In this document: piece after piece, positions 11,091-23,320 of the stretch
Numbering within the stretch: position 1 is the stretch's first letter
Layout of the letters: each line of letters begins with the position of its first letter
DNA from: Pisaster brevispinus
Taxonomy: Eukaryota; Echinodermata; Asteroidea; Forcipulatida; Asteriidae
Assembly: GCA_023634235.1 (NCBI GenBank)
Contig: JAMKCF010000002.1
Coordinates: forward strand, 9,447,591-9,511,590
DNA: 64,000 nucleotides
Direction of reading: 5' to 3'
The notes under the pieces: generated by a model
Databases searched by the model: none
What the model was told of the DNA's origin: nothing
Seen by the model: the letters and a program-made list of their open reading frames with translations, nothing else
Program-made: the position numbers and the translations under genes

Positions 11091-12219
11091 ATAATTATCT
11101 TTGAATATTCGAACATAAGGTATTCAATTTAGCATCAATATGCTGGTATCATGTTGGAACATTTAAGTACTATTGCAGTTGGGGATGGTGGACAATCCGG
11201 TGCCAGAACTAGAGACTAAAGTCTGTATTCACTCATCTAATTTAAATGACTAGGTCTATCAACTACAGGGAGACTGATGATTAGGTTTCTTAGCTTTCCT
11301 CTGATGTCTTTAAGGGTTTTTTTTCCTCTCCGGTACGGATGGAGAATTCCTATCTATGAAGTAATAACCTTGTCTGGATCATCTATCTTCCTTAAAGTAT
11401 GCAGATGGAGTAAGATGGGCATCATTTGTGTTGGAGTTGTTATTAGAAGAAGAAAAGGGATATAAAAGATGCATTTTTGCCATTAAAAATAAGGCCATAT
11501 GCAACAGTAAGGCCTAAATCAGGGTCACGCCATATTGTTTTTCTTCCAATTAAATTAATGTGACCAAAATGAGGACAAAGGGGAAAGTAGTCAGGTTCTC
11601 TGTTGGCAATTAGTTTTTAGTACTGTAATTACATATGAGTGCTTCAAGGGATATGACACAGACGCTGCCATGTGATAAAGGTTGTACCTGGCCTTGGGGT
11701 TTGATTGGGCTTTGAGATTGTGAAGTCATTCATGAAACAGTCACAGCAGGAAGTAAAAACACTGCTGCACTTCTAACAATGTGCTCGTACACAAATGCTG
11801 TTTCATGTATCATCTTATCAAACCAACATGCTTCTAAATTTAGACATCATCTTTATTTCTCTACAGAGCTCTCTGCTATTCAAATAGACAGGCTCCTAAC
11901 TAAAATAATCTGGCACTTGTGGCCTTCGCATTTTCCTACTACACTGTCTTGTATTTGATAGTTTTAACATTGAACTGGGTGCTAGTTTTGATCTTGGTGG
12001 TCTTGTGGTAAGACATCTGCTGTAGAATGGTGGGAGGCCTGGATTAATTCCAACTGAGTAGAATGCCTGTGGATTTTTGAAACAACTGAGTTCGAGAGAA
12101 AATGCATTGATGGGGTTAGTTCCACCGCTCCGAAGAACAGACGAACACAGAAAATTCACTCATTCCAATTTTGTCCAGAACTAAATTTATAAACTTTATA
12201 AACGAATGAAAAGAATAAA
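11091..12219. other. Non-coding stretch
   Basis: Ordinary AT-rich sequence. The frames at 11277-11465 and 11896-12159 show no family signature. Nothing else is recognised. Confidence 0.5.
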
Positions 12220-12322
12220 GAAGAAAAATAAGTCAATCAATCAATCAACCAATTTTTAAATAAATTAACAAATAAATCATTAAATAAATAAGTAAATAAA
12301 CAAATAAATAAATAAGTAAGAT
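12220..12322. repeat. Compound AT-rich microsatellite
   Basis: A short (TCAA)n section is followed by interrupted (AAAT/AATA)n repeats up to about 12320, with substitutions such as AAGTAAAT. Confidence 0.85.
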
Positions 12323-15300
12323 ACAAATAACTGCCTGAACAAGAATTTTTTTTTAGTTTAAAGTCTTTGTGATGAAAAGGTCTGTGCAGCTAAAAAAAAA
12401 ACCGAAATCCTGCCCTACCCTCCATGCCAAGCTCAAGTTAAACTTGTCATCCCTATAAATTATTAAGAACAATAATTCCGACAGAAATTGTTAGTCACTG
12501 AATATATCAGTTCCACCACAGCAAACACAGAAACCCTGACGCGAAGAAATTGTACGTGTCGATCGAAAGAGATAGATCAAGCGCTCGCAGAATATTGAAT
12601 ATTTATAATATTTCTCGCAGTATAACTTTACCGGCGCAAACATCAGAACACTTCGCCAGCCTATATTAAGGATATGGAATCTGTTATGCCAGTTCAGGTT
12701 TCTACGTTCACGTATTGGAATTCACTGTGTAGAAAACCGCCGATCGAATTACTCAAACCTCCACAAATATTGTTATTTTGGTTTTTATTTAAGAGATTTT
12801 TGATGGCTTTTCAGAATCCAAGAAATGAAATTCAAAACTGCGATAACATTTCATATCTCTCATGGTGCCATCAGAGCCCATCATATCATGGATTATATCA
12901 TTTGCAAGGCCTCTCCTAAGAGATCGCACAGACAGACTTGCCACTCTTGGAACCTCTGCAGAACATTCACTTGTTTTTTAACGTCTGGAACCAATAAATC
13001 CTACTTTGAATGCATAATACATCAATACTCTTTTGGAAGAATAAATTCATTGGCTTGTCTTTAGTGCACACACCATCCAACCAATCTGTGAAAATTTAAT
13101 CAAGTTTTGTGGTCCAAGGCTTTTGTGAAAACACGGAAAAAAATTGTTTATGTTTTGTCAGGGATTTTGTTCACGCTCATATCAGGCTTATTTCAATTGC
13201 TGCAATCTATAAGCAGCAGTGATTTGGAGGTCTTTAAATCATATTTTCTCGACATTGACAGAATTCCAGACTTAATAGATGTTGACTTTGCATCCAGGAT
13301 AAAGAATATTAAACTTTTACCCATAATATACCGATGTGTGTTAAGCACATGAATTCTAGATGAAAATACTTCTCTGGTGGATTGGTCCTGGTATGAACTT
13401 TAAACACCGCCTGAAGTTCTGTTTGTTTTGTGTTTTTTTGTTTTGGTTTTTTTTTTTTTTTTTTTAAAGTTACAAAATGTTTACTTTGTCACAATAGTTT
13501 CTAGTTTTTCTCTGTATACTGTTTGGGTCAAATTCAGCCCGTCTTGGTGAATTTGATACAATTTGAATATCAATGGAATGCTCTTTACTCTTACTACATC
13601 ACTCGAAATTTGCTTTTGAAAATTTAAACCCAACTCATTTGTGGGCTCAGATATTGCATCTTATTGTTAGATATCGAGGAAAAACAAAATGCTATTATCA
13701 CAATTTAAAAAGTTAAAACAAACTTGCATTTTGTGGGCGCAGGTTTGATTTGGGGGTAGGTGGGGGGGGGTGTCCCTTCATTTTTGGACCCCCAAGTGTT
13801 TGATACCATTGGAAAGCTCTTTTTCCATTGATTTAAAAATGCTACAATCTTAGTTTAAAAGAGAGCAAAAAATGGGGGCCACAGCAAAATTGATAATGAT
13901 AATTGTGATTCATAGAGGTTAAAGAAAAGAGGGGAAGAATGCATGCAGAAGATGATGGTCCTTCTTCTCCAGTCCAACTGTGTTTTCGCTACAGCGGCAG
14001 AGAGTCTGTATCTTGACCAAACCACCAGACCACAGAGGCCAATTTCAAGCTATCAGGTTTCACAGCTGAGACACTGGGGTGAAGACACCACTTATCATAA
14101 AAACATGGATGGAATGTTCAAACAGCCAATTTCTCTCTTTTTTCTGACTGACAGTTTCGAGGAATCGATAGATTTTGGCTGACCTGGTTTGCTGAAGGGT
14201 AATTATGGTCAGGTTTTGAGGTGATATTTTTTGTAATATTTGGATCTCCTGTGACCTGTGACGCCCTCTGAGTCATAGAACCCACCCATGTGAGACCATC
14301 GCTGAAACCCAAACGAGGAAACTGAGAGGAGCAAAATGATAGGGCATCCCTTTCTCCAAGACGAGGTTCAGCAATTTATACATGGAATCTGAATGTCATA
14401 TCTGAGGTGACGTTAATGATGACTCACGTTGATTGATGGAACCTCCTGAGTTACCAGGATGAGTTGTCAACTACTGATAGATCTTAAAGATGTGTAACAA
14501 AGTCAATAATAAGGCTAATCTAAAACCTTATACACTAAGTAATAGTGAATACCTCTGCATCTAAAGCCACCAAGTAATCCCCAAATCTGAATACCTAAAA
14601 AAAAAAAAAAACCTAAAACCTCAAAGCATACTCTGACCTCACAATCTCAACTTCGCCTCTCCACTCTTAAATTTGAAGTTGAAACTGCACTTTTTTCATT
14701 TGATAATCATACCTCTGTGGCTCAGCCTGACCCTCCAACCTCAGCCTAAAACTTCAGTAGTACCTCCCTACATGTTTTATATGCTCTTTAAGTCATTTTC
14801 ATCTTTGATGGAGTAATGCTGTGGTTGACTATGTAACAAACACAGTGCCCCCAGAGAGAACTATGTTCCCCTGGCTACCCGGTATAAATAACACTTAATA
14901 AGTAAGAGTATAACAAATAATAACAATAGTAATAAGTTAATTGCTCAAGTCAATCCTCACACCTTCCATCAGTTGTTTAACACGCATCACTGACATTATT
15001 TTTAATCTCAACAGTCAATTGACTCCACCAGATGTCCATTACATTTCACGTTTGATGTAAAATACTTTGAAATGCCTGAACTGGGAAAACCAGGAAGAAG
15101 GGAGGGGGGAGCTACTCTGCTTGAGTAGACGGCACTTCCTTTGGAAACCACAATAGTTGGCGCATTTTTAAGGAGGACAGACTGAAATTTCTCAGTTGCC
15201 ATTGCCTCAGTTGCCCCGATCTTGTCCTTGTGCCTTACCTATGTTCCTTAAGTGTTGAGTTTTCAAATGGAAGAGCTCTTTTCTCGTCGAAACTGACCTT

Positions 15301-15499
15301 TGCCCTACTGTAGTGAAATTCCAGGCATGAGAACAACAAAGCTAAGAACAAAAGTAGCTTTGAAGTAACTCAATTTCTGTAACAATTATCATTATGTAAG
15401 ACATCTAAACCCTTTCCTGTCATTCCATCAAAACACTTCAAAAGAAAAATGCTTTCCTGACAAGACTTTTTTTTTTTTGGTGGTGGTTTCTAGTGTCTA
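12323..15499. other. Non-coding stretch
   Basis: It contains a T-rich run at about 13430-13466, a G8 run near 13762, and an A run at 14598-14611. The frame at 13107-13352 (81 residues) reads fairly protein-like at its end but has no splice context or family I recognise. One CTCF-like site lies at 14259-14273. Confidence 0.5.
14259..14273 (-). promoter_or_regulatory. CTCF-like motif
   Basis: On the minus strand this reads ACTCAGAGGGCGTCA, containing the AGAGGGCG core typical of animal CTCF sites. Sequence match only. Confidence 0.2.
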
Positions 15500-15850
15500 T
15501 GTGTACACCCACGACGATGTTCTAGGGCGGGAAAGCTTCAGCACTCCAGTAACACACGCCGAGAGGGAATAAAAATTGCCACGTCGTCTCCGGGTGCCAT
15601 GGCACAACAATGGCGGAAAAAGAAATAACCAGATTGTATCTTGGATTGTAATATAGCTATGGCCTGGGGGTGCTCTCCGACAGTGATGGCAATGCTCATA
15701 TCCGAGACTATGCTATGATCATAATTGCCTGCCGTTTGTGTAAGGGGGGGGGGGGGTATTTTTTCCAAGTTGCTTCAGCAGCCAAGAAGTCGCTGTGCAT
15801 GGCGTTGGGGGGCAGGATGTGTTCTTCCTCAAGATCCATCATGACAACTT
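15500..15850. other. GC-richer island, possible conserved non-coding element
   Basis: Compared with its flanks this segment is richer in CpG and has short open frames on both strands over the same bases (15538-15768 minus, 15670-15852 plus), which is a common signature of non-coding GC-rich sequence. A G11 run lies at 15745-15755. No protein family is recognised. Regulatory function is inference. Confidence 0.2.
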
Positions 15851-18180
15851 AAAGGAGGAAGGTACTGATCACCAATCTGATCAAAAGTAAATCTTTCTAC
15901 ACACAGGTAACTATTATTTAAAGCTCCCACTGCCCTAGTGAGGATCTGCATTGTTTCTTTCTTCAACACTTAACGAGCTAATGAGCGATCCCATCGTAGT
16001 CCTTACTGGAATTATGGAGGTATTAAACAAAACTAAATAAGATTACGGTCAGAGTTTAGAGAATCAACTACTGTCTTCTCTTAATTCCAATTTATAACAA
16101 CAATGAAATGATCTTCCCCACCCACCTTTCAAAAACCAGCTCAATGTACTCATCTAAAAAAATGTCTCAAGGAAACCACCTCTCAATTGAAATAAAAGCA
16201 TCCATGGGTGGGGGGTGCAAAAGAGCAAAGCAATATTTCTTAATGATTTCATAAATGAGAAGCACTTAGTAACTCCGCGCCAAATTAGGGCCAAAGAATT
16301 GCGGGAAGAAGAAATTAAGTTACGGCTAACACTATCCAGTGAGCTCCGTTACATGGGCAATCATTGACTCTCTTCCATGTATCGGTGTCAAACTTAATTA
16401 GTCTAGCTGAGGTCCATGGTCTGGCAAGATCAAATGTTTCCTCTTTTCTAACGAGTGTGGGCCCCTCGATCAGCAATTGTCTCATGTGCTTACAAGTCTC
16501 AGTCCGTCTCCTTCCTTCAATAACCCTCCCCCCCCTCTCCCTCTCTCTCTCTCTCTCTACAAACTAAAAGCCCTGTGTAGCAATTATGGCCAGCATAATT
16601 GCGGTAGCTTCAATGCTAATGTAATCAGGAGTGTTCACTCTGGGATCCCTATGCCGAACTCTCACAGCCTGGCTTCATGAGTGAATCAATTGATCAGCAT
16701 GTAACGAAAGAGAATGCAAACACCTTGGGTTTTTTTTCCACTCTCTCTCTCTCTCTCTCTCTCCCCAATTCTTTCTGATATTCAACTTGGGAAGTTCTCG
16801 TATGCAACACACATGCACTTTTGATTGCAGTGGAGCTGGAAAATTAAATTGAGGGGATCTTGTGTTCAGTACAGTTTAGCGTGTGACTCTTCCCACCCCC
16901 CCCTCCCCCATTCCTAATTTACATCCTTTCTCAATCTCAGTAAGTTGTTTGTTTTCACTGATTCTCAGAATAAAAACACTCATTAAAGTGAATCTCAAAT
17001 GCAAAAATTAGATTACGGATCAGGATACAATTCCCCGTAAAAGCCTTAGTTCCAGCCTCAACTTTTCAACACTGGTTCCCTACAGTTGTATGTCTGATTT
17101 TAAAATACCCATGGGTTAATTCTATCTAAAGCTTCAGGCCAGGTGTAAGAACTGCAGAGGTTGCACTCAAACAGTAAGCCAGACAGAACAACAATAATTA
17201 GAAGCTAAGATCACAACCACTTTATTTAAGACATTGTAGTTTCCAAGATGTTGTCATTCTTATAGAATAACTTCTGTGTAAAAATGCTCAAATGTTTCAG
17301 AAAAATTGTGTTTGAATCTTCTCTAGTTTCTCCTGACTTGCACAAGAGCACCACGAAACACAACACAGTTTTCTCACAAGAGTTGAGCATTTACTTTTAT
17401 ACAAATCTTCACAGGTCAGCTAATGGTATAACTTCTGGTGATCGTAAGACATTGCTTGATAAATTACTCCTGGGCTACCAAAGTAGTCCAGTAGCATGCA
17501 CTGCAATTTGTTGCCTCCAAGTTGCCTGTAAAAGTTGCATTGTATGACATGGCTCTAACTCCAACTCACACACAAAAATAACATAAAATCGGTCCCTACA
17601 TTTAATTTTTAAAATTATTTTATTTTACAGACCACTAGAAAAAAAGTCAACAGTCAACAAAAAGTTTTCCATTCAGATTCCCGGTGATGATTTCGCTGTA
17701 CATGACTAAGAGTATTGGGGAGGGGGAGTATTCCAAGTTACGGCGGAAAAAACAGAGTCTATTAGTATTCGCTACAAACATGTTATACCCTGCTCCGGGG
17801 CAAATCCGTGGAGTGTTATTCCTTGTGTGTGATTCAAGTGTAAAAAGTACAGCTAACTTAATGCAAATGGGACATGTCGTAGTCCGGCCGGCGGGGGGCT
17901 CTTATAAAATAAGCTTCCAACCCACGACTATAGCTTTTTATCTATTCAGAATCTCTCCGATGGTTCAGTCTTCAAACTAAACGACTGCCACTCAAAATTA
18001 ACAAAGATCTCAAATGATGCAGAACGACTTTCTTTTAAGATGACTTGCATTTGTCAAGACCCAGGTTTGAATCTTGTCAGATGGGACACACACAAAATTC
18101 CCAAAGCACTTGACGTACATTCAAAAACACTTTGGTTCGAAACAGTACCAAGTTAGCATTAACAAGTTCCCGGACTGCAC
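15851..18180. other. Non-coding stretch with CT microsatellites
   Basis: (CT)n runs occur at about 16538-16558 and 16741-16763. A TATAAAAT string lies at 17903-17910 after a GC-rich section (CCGGCCGGCGGGG); it could be a core promoter but no transcript start or gene follows that I can support. Confidence 0.5.
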
Positions 18181-18275
18181 TAGCACAACTGAATACTGAT
18201 TCTCATTATACCATAAAGGCACCAGACCTTTTACCCTTCCAACCTCGGTTTGGTTACATTAAATTGAATGGGAGA
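18181..18275 (+). repeat. Unnamed dispersed repeat, copy A
   Basis: Contains TAGCACAACTGAATACTGAT, then CCAACCTCGGTTTGGTTACA. The same order of motifs recurs at 27687-27785 and 32617-32710, all on the plus strand. The family is not one I can name. Confidence 0.6.
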
Positions 18276-19008
18276 CCAAGATCGCTCAGTCCCACCAAAC
18301 TTTGAAACCATGTAAAAAAAAGTGCAATGAACCTGTCACCTGCGAAGTAGTCTCGCTAAACATGTAAAGCACGCCCTCAACCCCAAGCCTGAGGGCCTTA
18401 TTGAAAACTCAGAATTAGAGTTAACAACCCCTCAAAATAAAATCACTGTGAAACAATGTACTCAATGGCTAATAGACTACACAAGGATTAAGATAAGTGC
18501 AAGCTTTCACACTTCTAATATTAAAAGCTTAAGAATCATGGCCAGGGGGTTTGTCTTACCCCCCTGAAATTCCCAGGCCGCCCCCACCACTCCATTACCC
18601 TGAGGTTAAATCTGCCCCCTCCCCTCTCTATCAAATCAAGCAGATGTCAGGGAAAAGCCTACGCTTTTGATCTTAAGAGACTTTTTTACACACCCACTAC
18701 AGACTTCCATAAACTTGTCCTTAAGAAAGACCAGTTCACAGATTTCAACTTCTTATAACCTTTTAGTAATTTTTATTTTATTTTATTTTTTTGGTCATTA
18801 AAAGTCATCAGGACTATAAAAAAAATGAGGATAAACTATTAAGTGAGTGTTTCTTACACCAGTTTATTACTTCAGGAAGTATTTTGATTAACACTTTAAA
18901 AAACCAGCATAAAGGTGCTGTCACTATTGTCTTGTTCCCTGTGTCCGGTGATTGATTCTCAATGTATAACGATATAAGCGGTCAGACTATCCACATGCTC
19001 CAAGTTAA
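18276..19008. other. Non-coding stretch
   Basis: It includes AGGGGGT/TACCCCCCT, a short imperfect inverted pair near 18546-18566, and a TTTTA-rich tract at 18770-18790. No gene is seen. Confidence 0.5.
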
Positions 19009-19140
19009 AGGCCATATCCGAATTGGTGAATGTGGCTATGGCTGTTGCTAAGGGTGTTGCTAAGGACATCCTATACTTCAATGCATTATGATGCAGTGAT
19101 CCACCCGTACCCAATTTGGATTTAGCCTAAGCCTCAATTT
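19009..19140. mobile_element. MITE-like repeat, copy 2 of the 3869-3995 family
   Basis: CCGAATTGGTGAATGTGGCT and GGCTGTTGCTAAGGGTGTTG align with the centre of the element at 3869-3995, followed by the shared order CCTATACTTCAATGCA and GCAGTGA. The right palindromic arm is less well conserved here than in copy 1, so this copy may be truncated or more decayed. Confidence 0.55.
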
Positions 19141-22116
19141 GATTCCATGGATTTGTATGACAAAAAATATGACACTTAACGGTCAATACAGAGGAAATTT
19201 AGAAACTTGTGAAATTTTGAGCAAAAGCCACTCAAGCTACAGGAAACTCATTCAAATGGAAATTTATAATAATATACTTGTACACTGAATAGATGCATAG
19301 CCATCAAAAAATGCCTAGCTACGGGATGTCACCTGCTAAGGTTAGTGTGGCTTGATCAGTGCAAATCACAGAGAGCAAAAGAAAATAAGAATTCCTGAAT
19401 AAGGAATGGACACAGGCAGGTGCCCCCCCCCCCCCCCCCCGCCCCCCAGCAGTAAATTGCTCAATGTACTGTGCAATGCAACTCAATGCAAATCACATTT
19501 CAGCATGTACACTTCCTAGGTCACCCATTCTTTGATATACGAATGTATTATCCACTCTCTCTTTTTTTCCCCCTCCCCGTTTCTTGATGGAGTCCGTCCA
19601 GCCGTGATCTCTGTAGTGTTGTATAAAGGTCAGCGAGGGGGAAATTTGCACTTCCTTCTCTTCATAATAAAACAGGTAGCTCCAGGCATACTAAGCTAAT
19701 TTTTTCAACTCACTTTGCATTTTTTTTTTCCTCTCTCTGTCCTTTCAAAACCACCACACTGAAACTGTTGAAGGCATCTTTGAGAAAGAACTTTAATGGT
19801 TCAAAGTATTCCTGGATGCAATGTTCCGAAATTGCAACAAATGTATTGGGCTGAAATTGGACTTGGGGAAAAAATCTTTAAACTTTACTTAACATGTGGA
19901 AAAACACACTTGAAGAAACATTTGATATTTTAGGTTTTTTTACTTAAATATTTACATAACTAAATTTGTATTGAAAATAGAAACTTGTATTCCTTGTCTG
20001 AACCACTCTGCCCTTTTCTGATTTATTTATATAATAATGTAACTAATGTAGAGCTATTCTAAATTCAATTTTTCTTTCCCTTAACAATTCTCAGCCATTG
20101 CTTTTCTTGTTAAATTATTTTATGAGTTGTTGATTAGTTATTCATAAATTTAATCTCTGCAGGGGATTTTCGTGGACACAAGAGCCAACAGAATAGGAAA
20201 TTTACATGGATAGTAAAAATCTTGCGACGTCGTTGTCTACACAGCTAATCTGCAGTGGTGTGATCACCGTTCTCCAGCACGGAAAGTAAATGCCTTTTAG
20301 AGGGATTGTTTCAGAAGAGTTTCTGAGTGGGTGGGAAATAAGGGGACAGTAAGTGGGTCTTACTGAGTCTGTACAGGGTACGGGGGAAGTAATCTAAGCT
20401 GTGGATAGCGTTGTGCAGCTGGAGCATGCTATAGCTCCGCGCAACAAATTGCTTTACCATTGATCCCTGCGCTGCGGCTCGGAACGGGGTAGGGTTACCG
20501 CAAATGTGCAGTGGAGATGCGGACAGAAGGACGAGCGGAAAAGCCAAGGTGGGCTTGTGTGTTGGAAACAAGATGGCACATCTACCCCGGCCATCGATCC
20601 GAATGCCAAGATTGCATTCTGGGAATCACGAGGGACAGACGTGCATAGCGCACACGGAGAGGGATTTCAAAGACCTGTGACAATGTTGAGACGACAATTG
20701 TCCATAAAGGATACTTTGTCAGCTCAAGTGTCCTGCAAATTCCAAGACATTATGAGTGGACACACACTGTCGACTGACAATCTGTCCTCAACTTAATTTA
20801 AGAGCCTTTGTAGAGGCTATTGTACCCTTTTCCGAATTATTTCTCCAGGTCCGCATGAACTTAACCACGAAGACCAAATTTGCGTCAGTAAAATGTAGCA
20901 GCTTGAAAAATGTAGGCCCAACTTCGAGAAAACTAAACGTAGAGTAAAATATATCAATGATGGAGCTCACACGCTTTCTCTATTAATAATTTTACAATTA
21001 TTTGTACAAAAGCTCTTCATATTTTGGTTCAGTTTATCAATTAAAGATTTCCTGTTCCTGGCCTCTGCCCAAGGGTTTTTATTTTTTATTTTCTTTTTTG
21101 CATGCTAGCGTGACTTAGAAAGAAACCAAGCAGGGTCACGGCCGACGACGGGAAAAAAATCTAACCAACCCCGGAGGGGACGATCAACCAACAAACATGC
21201 ACGATACTGCCTTCCGTCATGAATATGCAACAGCTGTACTTGTTGAGTAAAGCGAAACCACGGGGTAAGAACGCCCCGCGGGGGGGAGGGGGGTAGTTAG
21301 GGAAATCACGGGCGTCAATAGTTAGGGATCGTCTAACTTGGTTTGGTATCACAGAGGGGTATGTCTCAGTAAAGTCTCCAAGATGGACACCTTGAAGGGA
21401 GGCTAGGTCCAGGCAGGGAGGTCAATGGGGAAGCTGGGTGACGTGAACTGGCGTCCCGTGGCCCCCATGAACAGGAAAGAGAAAGATTTGGTCGGCAATC
21501 GTTGAGACATGATCTATAAAACATGAGACTGCCTGTCTCCTAGCATGTCCACGGTGTGACAGTTGATTTCTCCTCGTCTCATGAGGACAACTGAAGATGG
21601 GGACAACACCTTAAGGAGCTGGTGAGCAGAGATGATGCTCAAGGGTACGTCAGGGACGAGTCGGTGGTGGTGGTAGTTGTTGGGGGGGGGATATGGCTCC
21701 CACAACACAACAAGGGTCATGTTGATATATGAACGCAGATAATTTACATACTATGAACAATGGACAGACACACAGACAGACTGACTGACTACTGTATAGT
21801 CAGCATGAGGGTCAATGGATCCATTGGCTACAGGCAATTAAGCATAGAATTATCTCGAAAGTCCATTACACAAGGCCGAGCATCAACTCTTACTTAACTT
21901 TCCTTACTATTGCTGTATTAACATCATAATAGTGAAGCGCTCTGCATATATTATACAATTGCTGATATACATGTAGGTCTATATGTTAAACACGAATACC
22001 CAAAGAAATTACTGTTTGCTGGCTTTATTGATTATTCTTGGTCAAATTTATTAAACAAAGCAGACAAAAGAGAAATGAGCTGGCCTCTTTTTAATAAAAG
22101 TAAGAACCAGAGGTCA
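19141..22116. other. Non-coding stretch
   Basis: A run of about 18 C lies at 19423-19440. Two more GC-rich parts (about 20220-20800 and 21120-21720) have frames on both strands, for example 20506-20796 plus and 20311-20571 minus, without any recognised domain. They may be conserved non-coding elements. The rest is ordinary AT-rich sequence. Confidence 0.45.
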
Positions 22117-22399
22117 CCCTTTCCACATTATGAAGCCAATTCCCTGGAAATAAATCCCCAGGACTTCCTGCGAGGAGTTTTAACCCCACCGCCACCCCCA
22201 TGTTCGTCTCACACTCCTGGGAAGATCAAACACTCAGTATGCTGAGAGCTCTGGGGGTATCTCTCCCAAGCAGGGGTAACTATTTCCCGGGAAATAAATT
22301 ATTTCCCGGAGTTTGCCAGGGTGAGCAATTCAAGTGTAAAAAGGTCAACCAATATTTCCTGGGTATTTCCTGGGGAAATCGCCCAATGTGAAAGAGGCT
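22117..22399. mobile_element. Palindromic non-autonomous element, ~283 bp
   Basis: The left end (CCCTTTCCACATTATGAAGC then CCCTGGAAATAAATCCCC) corresponds to the reverse complement of the right end (AGCCTCTTTCACATTGGGCG then TTTCCCCAGGAAATACCC). The terminal inverted repeats are about 45 bases and diverged. An internal perfect 14-bp palindrome ATTTCCCGGGAAAT lies at 22282-22295. It has no coding capacity. The exact ends and target-site duplication could not be fixed. Confidence 0.6.
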
Positions 22400-23094
22400 T
22401 ACGGCTACAGGGAAAACGATAAACATTCCCTTACATACGAAAGATATCCAGAGAAAGAAGCAAAGGGGATGAGACAGGAGAAAAAAAGCAGTGTTAAAAC
22501 AACTCCGATTCTGTATTACCTTCCTCAATGCAGTACCACCCTTATTACAGCCCTGGTCCTTGTATCATAAAACTGCGTGAAAATGCACATGAATACCGAC
22601 ACAGAACCGGTAATCGGCTGCGACAGAACACTTCCATTCACACGTACTTATTACGCCTTACATACAGCTATCAATCGAAATCATGCCCCTCGTGAGCGGC
22701 CGTGCTTGATAAACGTATTCAACATCGGGGGAATGTGAAATGTGTGTATAGTGGAGGGGTATGCCAGATTAATGTGATTACAGCAGTGAAAATTTAACTG
22801 TCATTTGACGTAATTTGACAGTTTACACTTATGTTTTATTCAAAGGGATCGTGTATAAATTGAGTAGGGAATGGTGTAAGCGGTTTTGTACACAAAGAAA
22901 AAAAAACCCATAATTAATCAGTGATCTTTTTGTATTTATTTATTATTATTTGGAAGAAGACATCTTAGTGTTTCCATCAAGTTAAAATGACAAACTGATC
23001 TTTCAAACACTCAAATTTCCTTAAGACGCAATTGAAATGATGAACTTTCAATGAGTTTGATAGTATGTATCCGGCTGTAAGTACATGTACTATT
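22400..23094. other. Non-coding stretch
   Basis: Mixed-composition sequence, CpG-containing around 22580-22740. No gene, RNA or repeat is recognised. Confidence 0.5.
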
Positions 23095-23320
23095 TTATTT
23101 TACGAGTGAGTAATTTTAATTGAGTACGAGTGCTTGCTGTACAAGTATGAGTACTTTTCATCGAGTACAAAAGTATTTTGCATTGATATGAGTAACTTGC
23201 GTAAGTGTGAGAGCGAGTAGTTGTGTAGTGAGTGCAAGTATGATAATGAGCAATTGCTTTGAGTTTAGGTTTGAGCATCACCTAAGTTTGAGCATGAGTA
23301 GCTGACGAGCAGAGTGGAGT
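23095..23320. repeat. Degenerate GAGTA/TGAGTA-rich simple repeat
   Basis: GAGTA, GAGTACGAG, TATGAGTA, GAGTAGTTG and GTTTGAGCATGAG variants recur every few bases. The unit is too degenerate to give a fixed period. It resembles a decayed short tandem array. Confidence 0.6.

Noticed and set aside
17903..17910. TATAAAAT after a GC-rich stretch, possible core promoter
   Set aside because: No initiator, transcript or gene downstream that I can support.
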